Source of the DNA: Limnomonas spitsbergensis
Taxonomy: Eukaryota > Chlorophyta > Chlorophyceae > Chlamydomonadales
DNA length: 64,000 nucleotides
Direction: 5' to 3'
Assembly (NCBI GenBank): GCA_037349105.1
Contig: JAYJMM010000086.1
Location: 310,001 to 374,000 of the forward strand
Shown: piece after piece, positions 33,674-45,600 of the stretch
Layout of the letters: every line of letters begins with the position of its first letter
Numbering within the stretch: the stretch's first letter is position 1
The notes under the pieces: model-generated
Databases searched by the model: none
Told to the model about the DNA's origin: nothing
What the model saw: only the letters and a program-made list of their open reading frames with translations
Translations under genes and position numbers: made by a program

Positions 33674-36600
33674 ATGGTGCGATATCTCGTCCAAAACTTA
33701 CCATTTTAATTCCGTCACAGTCGCCTCCTACCCTTCCTGCTGCTGTTTAGCTGCATCAGCCCAATCTGAAGAAAACGATCTCTTTATGTACACCCTCGCG
33801 CTCTGCGCAGAGATTGCTGCTCGCTCTCTTCGTGCTCGCCTCCTCGGCTTTGCATGGGAGCTGTGATCCGAACAAGCTGCCTGACAAGATCGTCAACACG
33901 AAGCCCAATAAGACGGAGAGCAAGCCCGTGAGCTTCGCACCTGTTGCCACAATTGCCTTTGGTGACGACCTCAATGCCGAAGGCGAGCTAGGGGGGCAGC
34001 AAGAAGGGGAGAGGTGCCTCACGTCCCCGGGCCACAGGGGAGGGCCAGGGGGAGGACGCAGATCTACCCCGGTCTCCCAGGTCCCTCGCCACAAGGGCAG
34101 CACTTCCATCGTGGTCCCGAATTTAAAATTGTAGCTCCTGCACCGCGATGCCATGACGCGAGGGAGGCGACGGGCTTGGAATGGATCCGCCCCAGCCCGT
34201 TTGAAAAGCCCTCCAGATGCCGTTGCAAATATGTTCCGCAACATACATGCGTTACCCGCTCTACTGGAATGTACATCCACGGCCCTCCAGCCGTGTCATG
34301 GATATCGGTTCTTTCGATCATGCCATGGCCAGCATCATGTTGATCCTCCAAACCCATCCCTACCCAGGCCCTCACGCCATGCACTGCCTAGCTCTTTCAA
34401 AAAGACGATTGGATTGTTTTGAAACGTCAATACAACAACATGCACGAGGCTCATGCACTTCACCGGATGTGTTACTCGTGTACTGCATCTAGGTGATGTG
34501 TCCACCATAGCATGCCCTCGTCTTGGTAGGATCATGTGATGATATCACTGATTGTTTTATAGCGCTTCAGATCAGTTCGGCTTTTTTACGACCTACGGCC
34601 GCTGGGGTGTAATAGGAAGTGCTGCTGCTCAGGCCACGCCAGGGCCACATGATGTTGGCCGGTCACAGATTGGCTCCAATTTCCCGGTGGTTTACTTTTG
34701 CCACCATTTCCTGTAAGCGTGAGCCCATCCTGTTCAACATTGCTAGCTGCCTTTGGAGCCTTGACTCAATTTAGGTTTCCCCCCCGTTTTGTAAGAAATG
34801 GCTTGAATCCTTGCCATTGCATGCCCAATCGGAAGGTCTTTCCTCCTCCCCCCTTCGTCTTGACTCCTCCAACCTGACCTGTCATCATGTGCAGGCCCTT
34901 GTGCAAAGGAGCTAGAGCGTATTTGCGCCGAGCAGAGTGTGGAGCAGGGAGAAGGCAGGCTGGCTGGCTGCCTCTCTGATGCCATAACCGAGTTCGAGAC
35001 CGGAGGAGAGGGTAAGGCCTGTTCCTGACAGTATTTATTTTTGGTTGCAAGGCCACCTTCGCTGGGCTGCCCCTGGGCCTGGAGAAGCGCAATTGGGACC
35101 AGACCTGCACCTGCCCTGAACCCAAGCAGCATGGCAGGCCATGCATAGGGCCACCGGCCGGAGGCTGGTAGGTAGCTGAACGCAAGCTGAATGGTTGTTG
35201 AGCGAGGGGGGAAGTGGCAGTGGTTCCTGAGCCATTCTCTGTCGATCCAAACCTTTTGCCCATGCCCTGACAATGAACCAGGCAAGCAGAGAAAATGGAC
35301 GGCTGCAGTGCCAGCTCTAGAAACCTCTGTCTTTAACGATTGGTGCTTATTGAAGAAACGTGGTGGGAGTGAAAGGGGATGCATTCAATGATGTTGCTGT
35401 GTAGTCCAGGCTGTATAAGTAGCTCCTCTTTCCATGTACCTCAGACCCCGACCCCCAAACCCCTACCCTTCTGCCTCAGATGCCCGCAAGGCGTCTGATG
35501 AGAGCTAGGAGCATGTCCTACATGCAAGCTCAAAGCCACACTTAAAACTCGAAAAACGAGATCCCAGATCCCACTCCTAAGGGGTGGTGTCTGATGAAAG
35601 CAAGCAACACGTCTTCCTGTTCAGCATTGTCTGCTACCGCAACATCAACCTCAAAAACCACACCTTTTACCCCGACCCCTGCCCCCCAGACGCTCCTGAG
35701 GTGTTTCATGAGTGCAAAAAGCACGTCTTCCAGTTCAACATTGCCTGCTACAGCAAGAGCAATCTCAAAATCCACATCTTTGACCCCGCCCCCCGCCCCC
35801 CTGATACTATTGAGTTGTTTGATGAGTGCAAAGAGCACTTCTTCCAGTTCTTCATGTCCTGCTACACCAACAACCTCAGAATTATGAAATTATCACCTTG
35901 ACCCCGATCCCTGCCCCCCGCCCCCAAGATGCCCGTGAGGTGTCTAATGACTGCAAGAGCATGCCTTCCAGTTCAACATTGCTAGCAACACCAACATTAA
36001 CCTTTAAAACACCACCTTTGACCCCAATCCCTGCCCCCTGCTCCCCAGATGCCCGTGAGGTGTCTGATGAGTGCAAGGAGCACGTGTTTCAGTTCTACAT
36101 TGTCCGCAACACCAACATTAACGCCAATGTTCCCTTGGGTGCGTAGTGAAGGGTGCAGGGGGGGATTAACAAATTTTTGTTTTAATGTGCACGGTTAATC
36201 AATTATATTTCAATAAGCTTATATGCGCACTTGGCCACCTTTGGCCGGCCGCTGATAGCTGACGGCACAGGCAGGAGGGCCTGATGGTCCAGGCATTTAT
36301 GGCCATAGGCGGTGATGTAGCTGGACTGCAGCTGACGCAAAATAAAATAGACACTGTGGACGATGTGGAGGATGGTTGACCCCACAATCGGGAGGAAGGG
36401 TGGTTGACCAGGCATGATGGTGAATTCGCTGTGTGGTTGGACACAAATTGAAGTACGGCAATGCAAAGTTTGAAATGTCCGGATCCATGATTTGAATATA
36501 ATTTGGCGTGGTGCCGATACACCACTCTGTGCTGTACCTCTCATGTCCGCCCTCATCAACGTCTGGCAGTGTGTTTGAAGTCTCTGACCAACTTGCTGAT

Positions 36601-39600
36601 GGTTTCTGACGCAGCCTCGCCTCAGCCCATGCCACTCTGCTTCCTTAACCTCTCGCCCTTGTGGAGCGCAGTTGATTCCTGTTCCCTTTTCGTGTGGCGC
36701 TCACCCCTTTTCAACAGCCAATGCCTGCAAGGCTGATGCTCAGAGGTCTTGCAACGTGACCCTCTGAGAAGCTATCTTGCATCTCCCCCATGTGAGGAGC
36801 TGAGGCCTGTATGGCAGAAGCTGAGAGTTCTTGTATCGTTAACCTTCCGACCAATCGCATGTCTCCTCCCCTGTGAGCAGCCATGGCCTGCAAGGCGGAT
36901 GCTGAGAAGTCTTGCAACGTGACCTGGTTCTTCGGCTACAAGCAGGGCCAGATCATTGCCTGTCTGCGGGACATAAAGGCAGAGCTGTCCAAGCAATGCA
37001 AGAAGGAGGTGTTCAAGGTCCAGGCAGCGGTGAGGAAGTGAAGGGATCAAGGTCAAGGGTGCAGGTTTGGAGTTTGAGGTCATCATGGCTTTATAGCACT
37101 TTGATGCGTTCACCGTGCAGCCCTGCAAGAAGGAGGTGTTCAAGGTCATGGCCGCGGTGAGGGGTCTTAGGGGTGTAGGGTTGAGCTTTGAGGGGTTTAA
37201 GCTCTCAAGCACCTCCATGCATTTACCCAGTAGCCTTATACAAAGGAAGTCTTGAAAGTTTGGCAGCAGTGAGGAGGTTCAGGGTGACGGGCTTTAGCAC
37301 CTCAATGCACTCAACCAGGAGCTTCGCAAGAAGATCTTCAAGGTCATGGCAGTTGAGAGGAAGTTGAGGTTACTATGAACACCCAAAACTTCCAACCAAC
37401 TTCTAGCGATCTCTAGCTGACTGGTCTGTACAACGGGTATTTTAGCATTTTCCAACCATTTCCCCACTTGCCACTTACACTCATCCACACTATAACGTAC
37501 CTTAGGGTGTGGCAAACCTTGGCTTGAGCCCGTTGCTGTTTAAGGTGTAGAAGGACTTTGACCGTTTGGTCTTAACAGTTTTGAAATTCGAACCCCTTAC
37601 CAACCACTTCCCATCCGCTCTCCAACCACTTCCCACCCAGGGCGCGGCCGACTTCCGCGCCGACCCTCTGCTGTACGAGGCGTGCAAGGACGACGCCGAT
37701 AGCCTGTGCAAGGACACCAAAACAGGAGGGGGGCGCATACAAGGCTGCTTGGTGGGTAGCTGGGGACGGGTAGGGTGGGTGGTGGGGTGGGGTGGGGCAG
37801 GTAAAGGGGGGTAGCTGGGGGCGGGTAGGGTGGGTGGTGGGGTGGGGCAGGTAAGGTGGGTAGCTGGGGACGGGTAGGGTGGGTGGTGAGGAGGGGCAGG
37901 TAAGGTTGGTAGCTAGGGGCGGGTAGGTGGATGGTGGGGTGGGGTGGGGCAGGTAAGGGGGGTAGCTGGGGACGGGTAGGGTGGGTGGTGGGGTGGGGCA
38001 TGTAAGGTTGGTAGCTGGGGGCGGGTAGGGTGGGTGGTGGGGTGGGGCAGGTAAGGTTGGTAGCTGGGGGCGGGTAGGGTGGGTGGTGGGGTAGGGCAAG
38101 TAAGGAGGGTAGCTGGGGGCGGGTAGGGTGGGTGGTGGGGTGGGGCAGGTAAGGTTGGTAGCTTGGGACGGGTAGGGGGTGGGTTGTGGGGTGGGGCAGG
38201 TAAGGTTGGTAGCTGGGGGCGGGTAGGGTGGGTGGTGGGGTGGGGCAGGTAAGGAGGGTAGCTGGGGGCGGGTAGGGTGGGTGGTGGGGTGGGGCAGGTA
38301 AGGTTGGTAGCTGGGGGCGGGTAAGGTGGGTTGTGGGGTGGGGCAGGTAAGGTTGGTAGCTGGGGGCGGGTAGGGTGGGTGGTGGGGTGGGGCAGGTAAG
38401 GAGGGTAGCTGGGGACGGGTAGGGTGGTTGGTGGGGTGGGGCATGTCAGGTGGGTAGCTTGGGACGGGTAGGGTGGTTGGTGGGGTGGGACATGTAAGGT
38501 TGGTAGCTTGGGACGGGTAGGGGGTGGGTGGTGGGGTGGGGCATGTCAGGTGGGTAGCTGGGGGCGGGTAGGGTGGATGGTGGGGTGAGGCAGGTAAGGT
38601 TGGTAGCTGGGGACGGGTAGGGTGGATGGTGGGCCGGGGTGAGGCAGGTAAGGAGGGTAGCTGGGGGAGGGTAGAGTGGGTTGTGGGGTGGGGCAGGTAA
38701 GGTTGGTAGCTTGGGACGGGTAGGGGGTGGGTGGTGGGGTGGGGCATGTCAGGTGGGCTGGGGGCGGGTAGGGTGGATGGTGGGGTGAGGCAGGTAAGGT
38801 TGGTAGCTGGGGACGGGTAGGGTGGATGGTGGGCCGGGGTGGGGCAGGTAAGGAGGGTAGCTGGGGGAGGGTAGAGTGGGTTGTGGGGTGGGGCAGGTAA
38901 GGTTGGTAGCTGGGGGTAGGTAGGGTGGGTGGTGGGGTGAGGCAGGTAAGGAGGGTAGCTGGGGGCGGGTAGGGTGGGTGGTGGGGTGGGGCAGGTGAGG
39001 TGGGTAGCTGGGTATAGGTAGGGGTTGGCACGCATGTGGGCTGACTGGATCCACCTCATGGCTGGATCCTATTTCTGCCGGGTTGCCATGGTTAGGGTCT
39101 ATGACTGGCGGGCACTTCAACACATTTTTGCAAGTTATTGAAATGTGTGAAGCCTGGAAGTAGGCTTCACCCTTCAAATCCTAAATTATGTACCATGTGG
39201 CGGGCTGCGGCCAACCTTGGCCTGCGAGGAGCAGCTGTAGTGCTGGGAGGTCGCCAAAACCTGCAGATGTGAACCCTTGATAATATCTCTGGATCTTGAA
39301 AATGTGATTACCCTGCACAGCGAGACAAGCGGCTGCAGCTGACCTGGGCCTGTGAGGAGCAGCTGTTCCGCCAGGAGATCGAAAACTCAGATGACATCCG
39401 CCTGTCTGTGCGGCTCTACACCAAGTGCATGCCAGACAAGCGAAGGGTGAGCAGGGAGTTTGGAACATTAGCCGGGATGATGAGGGGCTGCCATGACAGG
39501 GGATGCTGGCAGCTGTTTGGGTCTCTGACAAAGCTGTTGCTCTCACACCAACAACAGACGTTTTGTTTACGCGGACACCGCCACATGTCACACTTTTGTC

Positions 39601-42600
39601 TGCAATCTTGGATCACTCTGGGTCACACCATTCCCACTTCCCACTGTGGCTGCAGTTCTGTAAGAATGTTGAGCCTGGGAATGCGCGGACCAAGGAGTGC
39701 CTCGAGGACCATTTGACAGAGCTCGCTACTGAGTGCAGGTACGAGTCTGATTCTTTCAAGTGCGCTCCAGGCCACCTGCGAGGGGCTGTCAATTGGCCGC
39801 CCCTAGGCTGATAGGGACCAAACGTTGATTGGCCCACAGCCGGTGCCCAAGAAGCAGGCTGCTTGCTGAACGACTGGCCCCTCGGCCTGTGATGTAGCTG
39901 CATAGAAGCAGCAAGGCCCTAAAGCGCGCCGCCGATGTATGCTTTGGGTTGGTCGGCTCAAATATATGCCTCGTTTCCCTTCAAATTGTTGTTGTGTAAG
40001 TATTGAGATGGGAGAGGCCAAGTACTTTTTCAGGCAGGAGGCCCGGTCCATGATTTAGAGCCACATCCATGCCTATCATGCCCAATACCGTAAAACAGCT
40101 TAGACTCCGCGCACCCCCAAAAAAATAATTTTTTTTTCCGGCCGCGCAACCCCAAAAAGAATTTAAAAACCGTCGCGCAGCGACGAAATCTTAATTTAAA
40201 TTAACGCCGCGCAGCACAGAATTTAATTAAACATCGCGCATCACTGAAATAATTTAAATGTCCGTCCGCGCAGCACTTTCAGCCAGTACAGTCAACGTCA
40301 GTTAAAGCTTCGTTTGCTAGCATACCGTAGTCGTCATTCTCCTCCTCCGCCGGTTCCTGGCCTCAAGAAACGTGTGGCTATTGGGGCCCTGGGGGCTCAG
40401 TGGCACTACGCACTTTGGCAGCCGACCCTGAGGTCGGCGGTTCGAATCCTGTCAATGCTCATTTACCGCAGTACAGTAATGCTACCTATGAGTACCGGTG
40501 GTGCTCATCTGAGTCATCAGTACTGTTACCATGCAGGGCTATTTGGGCACACTTGACAAGGATGACTGAATGGATGTCGAATCAAACAGTCGCGCGATAG
40601 CGCGCGAATTTTCGTAACAAGTGCTGTTTTTAATTCATACCGCGCACCCCCAAAATAGTTGTTTGGGGACCCGACTGACGCTCCGCGCAGCTGTAATTTT
40701 GGAATTAATATTAGCGCGCACCCATGTCCGCGCACCCCAATAATTATTTAATTACGAGCGGAGTCTAACCTGCTCTACGGTACATTTGGTTCCGCATTTT
40801 CAAAACCTTGGGCCGATTGTCCTGAAACTGCTTCCCTTCCAGGGAGGAGGTGGAGTCCATGATTGAGCGCCGCGTCCATGACTTCCGCTTGGATTCAAAG
40901 CTGCGCATGGCATGCGAGGACGAGATCTTCAACATGTGTGCCTACTTTGGGGTGAGGGCTTATGGGTGAGGGCCTTGAGGTGAGGGCTTTGAGTGAGGGC
41001 TTTGGGTGAGGGCTTTGTGGTGAGGGCTTTGAGTGAGGGCTTTGGGTGAGGGCTTCGGGGTGAGGGCTTTGAGTGAGGGCTTTGGGTGAGGGCTTCGGGG
41101 TGAGGGCTTTGAGTGAGGGCTTTGGGTGAGGGCTTCGGGGTGAGGGCTTTGAGTGAGGGCTTTGGGTGAGGGCTTTGAGGTGAGGGCTTTGAGTGAGGGC
41201 TTTGGGTGAGGGCTTCGGGGTGAGGGCTTTGAGGTGAGGGCTTTGGGTGAGGGCTTCAGGGTGAGGGCTTTGAGGTGAGGGCTTCGGGGTGAGGGCTTTG
41301 AGGTGAGGGCTTTGGGTGAGGGCTTCGGGGTGAGGGCTTTGAGTGAGGGCTTTGGGTGAGGGCTTTGGGGTGAGGGCTTTGAGTGAGGGCTTTGAGTGAG
41401 GGCTTTGAGGTGAGGGCTTTGAGGTGAGGGCTTTGAGGTGAGGGCTTTGGAGTGAGGGCTTTGAGGTGAGGGCTTTGAGGTGAGGGCTTTGAGTGAGGGC
41501 TTTGAGTGAGGGCTTTGAGGTGAGGGCTTTGAGTGAGGGCTTTGGTTGAGGGCTTTGAGTGAGGGCTTTGAGGTGAGGGCTTTGAGTGAGGGCTTTGGGT
41601 GAGGGCTTTGAGTGAGGGCTTTGAGTGAGGGCTTTGAGGTGAGGGCTTTGAGTGAGGGCTTTGGGTGAGGGCTTTGTGGTGAGGGCTTTGAGGTGAGGGC
41701 TTTGGGTGAGGGCTTTGGGTGAGGGCTTTGAGTGAGGGCTTTGAGGTGAGGGCTTTGAGTGAGGGCTTTGGGTGAGGGCTTTGGGGTGAGGGCTTTGAGT
41801 GAGGGCTTTGAGGTGAGGGCTTTGGGTGAGGGCTTTGAGGTGAGGGCTTTGAGTGAGGGCTTTGGGTGAGGGCTTTGAGTGAGGGCTTTGAGTGAGGGCT
41901 TTGGGTGAGGGCTTTGAGGTGAGGGCTTTGGGTGAGGGCTTTGAGTGAGGGCTTTGGGTGAGGGCTTTGGGGTGAGGGCTTTGGGTGAGGGTTTTGAGTG
42001 AGGGTTTTAATAGTGGAGCATCACAATTGTTGCGTGGGATGGGTGCGGGCAAGCCGTTTCAGCAGCAAGAGAGCCTCACCTAATCTCTGAACCCATCTCT
42101 CTATTGTTTGCACCTTGTTCCTGAAGAACATGTCCTCTGTCTGTTTAACCTAATAACCTTCAGTGGTTACTTCACTGCAAGCCAGATCACCTTCAGGTGG
42201 AGAGCCGCTGGGTGGCCACCTCTGGGTCGATAGGGCCCATGCCTGGATCAGCCGAGGCCAAGGACCAGGGCAGCAGGCACCTTACTACACCAGACCCCCT
42301 TGGACGTAATGCAGGTCATGTGTCGCTAAATCGCGCTGTAACAAGCAGTGGTAGATTATACGCTTTCATCCCTTGGCAATTTTGAAGCTCTGAACTTCTT
42401 GCTGACCACCTCCTCTCGGGACCTGGTTGATAGCTGCACATATGACTCCTCGATTACCAACTGCCTGCAACTGCTGCTGAATCCCCCAGCATTCGAACCC
42501 CTCCTGGTATTTAACATTTCTGTTATCTCCTTTGTTTCATCCTTGCTGTCCACCTCCTCTCAGGGTCACAATGATATCGACACATACGACTCCTCCATTG

Positions 42601-45600
42601 TCAACTGCCTGCAACTGCTGTTTGACCCCCCGGCATTGGAACCCTGCCTATACCGGTATTAAAGAATATTGATGTCCTACCTTTTTTCCACCTTGCTGAC
42701 CGCCTCCTCTCATGACCTATTGAATATCGACACCTACGACTCCTGCCTCATCCACTGCCTGCAACTGCCGTTGTATCCCCCAGCATTGGAACCCTGCCAA
42801 TATTTCAACGTGCCATGCTCTCCCTTGTTTCAACCTTGCTGCCCACCTCCTCCCAGGGTCTCCATGATATCGACACATACGACTCCGCCATTGTGAACTG
42901 CCTGCAACTGCAGTTTCACCCCCCAGCATTCAAACCCCAGCCAATATTAAAAAAATGTAGTCCTCCCTTGTTTCAACCTTGCTGACCTCCTCATCTCACA
43001 ACTTCGTGAATATCGACGCATACAACTCCTGCCTCACCAGCTTCCTACAGCTGCCGTTTCATCCCCCAGCATTGGAACCCTGCCAATATTTTAACCTGTC
43101 ATGCCCCCTTGTTTCAACCTTGCTGCCCACCTCCTCTCAGGATCTCGATGATATCGACACATATGACTCCTCCATCATCAACTGCCTGCAAGACTACTCG
43201 ACAGAGATCCGCAGCACCGACTGCAAGAGCCAGGTCGTCAAGTACGTCCAGCTGGCTGCCCAGGTGAGAGCTCGGCTGCCACAGCTGGCAACCTGGGGAT
43301 GCCTTCAAGGGATCTGCCGCAGCCGCAGCCGACAAGCATGGGGAATTGTTACCATTTCCTGTAGTTCAATGAAATACCCTCTGAACCGTGCTTGCTTATT
43401 TTATAACACGCGACTCTCCGCAAAAAATGGCAACCATGGTTTATTTCAAAGCAGCTGTGACGACGAAAGGATGGGATTCTAGGCCTGGATATGCGTAGGA
43501 TCTAAGACCCTGTTCAAATATCGCAATACGTTGTTTTCAAATTAAGCAATTGCGTGCTTCAAAAGGTTTAGTTACCCCGCGCACCAAGAGGGACAACCCT
43601 TTGTACCACCTCCTCGCAGGACATCCGCTTTGATGTACCGCTGGCCGAGGCCTGCTATGAGGACCGCCAGAAGTACTGCGGGAACGTTCAGGCGGTGAGC
43701 TGTCACTCAGGCATTACAGATATGCAGTACATATATGCAGCCCGGTCATCCTACTCAGTCACACTATCCACTCTTCCTGCAGGTTTTTGCAGCTGCATGA
43801 CTGCATGTCCGGTGTCCCTGTGTCTGATTGGCTCTAAACAGGTTTTCAACTCTCGAATTGTTTTCAAATCTGAATAGTTCATGACATACAGTTACCAGTA
43901 TTAACCGTTAGTTTTCTTGGAAGGACAAAAATGAATGAGTTCCAGCTGACATACGGATTAAGTTGAATGTCGAAGATTACCGTATTTTAAAAATGTGTGT
44001 ACACACTTCTAGGCCTTGTCCGTACAGGAAACTACACCCACACGATCCACGTGCGGCGTAGTTTTTTTATGCTTTGCAACCCATGTGAGGCATTTGAGGC
44101 ATAGCTCTCTTCTCACACACATGTCGACACTGCGCCCCTACTGGAACTGATCCCTCCTTCCCGCAGGGCTCCAATTGTGTGATCCACCGCCTCACCCACC
44201 TGCACACCATACTCAGCCCCATCCCCCATACCGTTCGCCCACTCACCTGCTCCCTCCACCTGCCCACCCGCTCCCTCTACCTCCTCACCATCTGCTCCCT
44301 CGACCCGCCCCTTCCTCCCCACAGGGCTACACTTGTGTGATCCACCGCCTCAACCACCTGCGCACCAAACTCAGCCCCATCTTCCGTACCGCTCGCCCAC
44401 TCACCTGCTCCCTCCACCTGCCCACCCGCTCCCTCTACCTCCTCACCATCTGCTCCCTCGACCCGCCCCTTCCTCCCCACAGGGCTCCACTTGTGTGATC
44501 CACCGCCTCAACCACCTGCGCACCAACCTCAGCCCCATCTTCCGTACCGCTCGCCCACTCACCTGCTCCCTTAACCCGCCCCCTCCTCCCCGCAGGGCTC
44601 GGCACGTGTGATCCGCTGCCTCACTAACCAGCGCACCAACCTCAGCCCCATCTGCCGGGCCACCCTCTTTGACGAGGAGGTTCGCTTCTCTGAGAACCTG
44701 GACTTCCAGTACCCCATGAAGGAGGTGAGGCAGCAGCCCTGAACCCTACACTATTGTAGAGAACCTGGAGTTCCAGCACCCCTAGTGGTAAGGCAGCAAA
44801 GGCAGCCCTGTTTTGTTCAACTCAGGTAAATCATCTTCAGGCGAGCCGGACTTCTAGTATCCCATGAAGGAGGTGAGGCAGCAGTGGCAGTCAAGGTCTA
44901 AACAAGGGGAGGGGGGGGGGATGGTCCGTGGAATTGGAGGTGTACTCCATGAAGAAGGTGGGGCATGAGGAAGCATGGATGGGCATGTCCAGGTTTTGTA
45001 GTCCAATGTTCATTCAAGTTATCTTGGTATAAAATCCTGCTACTCCACGGCACACAGCTGAAGAAACCTAGCGTATTCATCCCCCCCCCATACTGTTCCC
45101 TCCCACCTCCCACAGCACACCGCTGAAGAAACCCAGTACAGTCCCCCCCGCTGTGCCCCCCCCCACCAAACTGTGCCCTCCCCACCTTACACTCGTGCAG
45201 GCCTGCACTGCCGAGATGACCAAGTTCTGCAAGGATGTGCCCCACGGCAGCGGCCGCGCCATCAGGTGGGTGCTGCAATATATCGCTAATTATCCCGATT
45301 GTATTCATATTCCCATCAAGGCACTAGTAAGAGTGTATGGGTGACAAGGGCTTGCGCAAGGCCAGCTGCGTCGTCTTACTCAGCTATCATCGGTCTTATT
45401 TTGCTCCTTTGTTGCCTCCTTTTCGTAACCATACTTGCTTTCCCCCCTCAGTTGCTTGCAAGAGCATGAGGGCGAACAGGGCTTAAGCATGGCCTAACGT
45501 GTGGGGAGGACTTTTTACTCCCACTGGGACCTTGAGGAGTCATGATGTCCCCCCCCCCCCCTGCCTCAGGACTAAAAGTCCCACTGGACCTTGACGCGTC

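Noticed and set aside
37572..39059. 495-codon minus-strand open frame, proline/threonine-rich
   Set aside because: It is the antisense reading of the G-rich 49-bp minisatellite plus a GLG1 exon. Period and composition explain the open frame.
40895..42052. 385-codon minus-strand open frame of SPHSKPSPKALTQ type
   Set aside because: Antisense of the GTGAGGGCTTTG array, which has no stop in any frame of that strand.
42412..43140. Five extra genuine GLG1 exons
   Set aside because: The copies lack donors in phase. Joining 40951 directly to 43141 keeps the frame and the Cys-repeat spacing.
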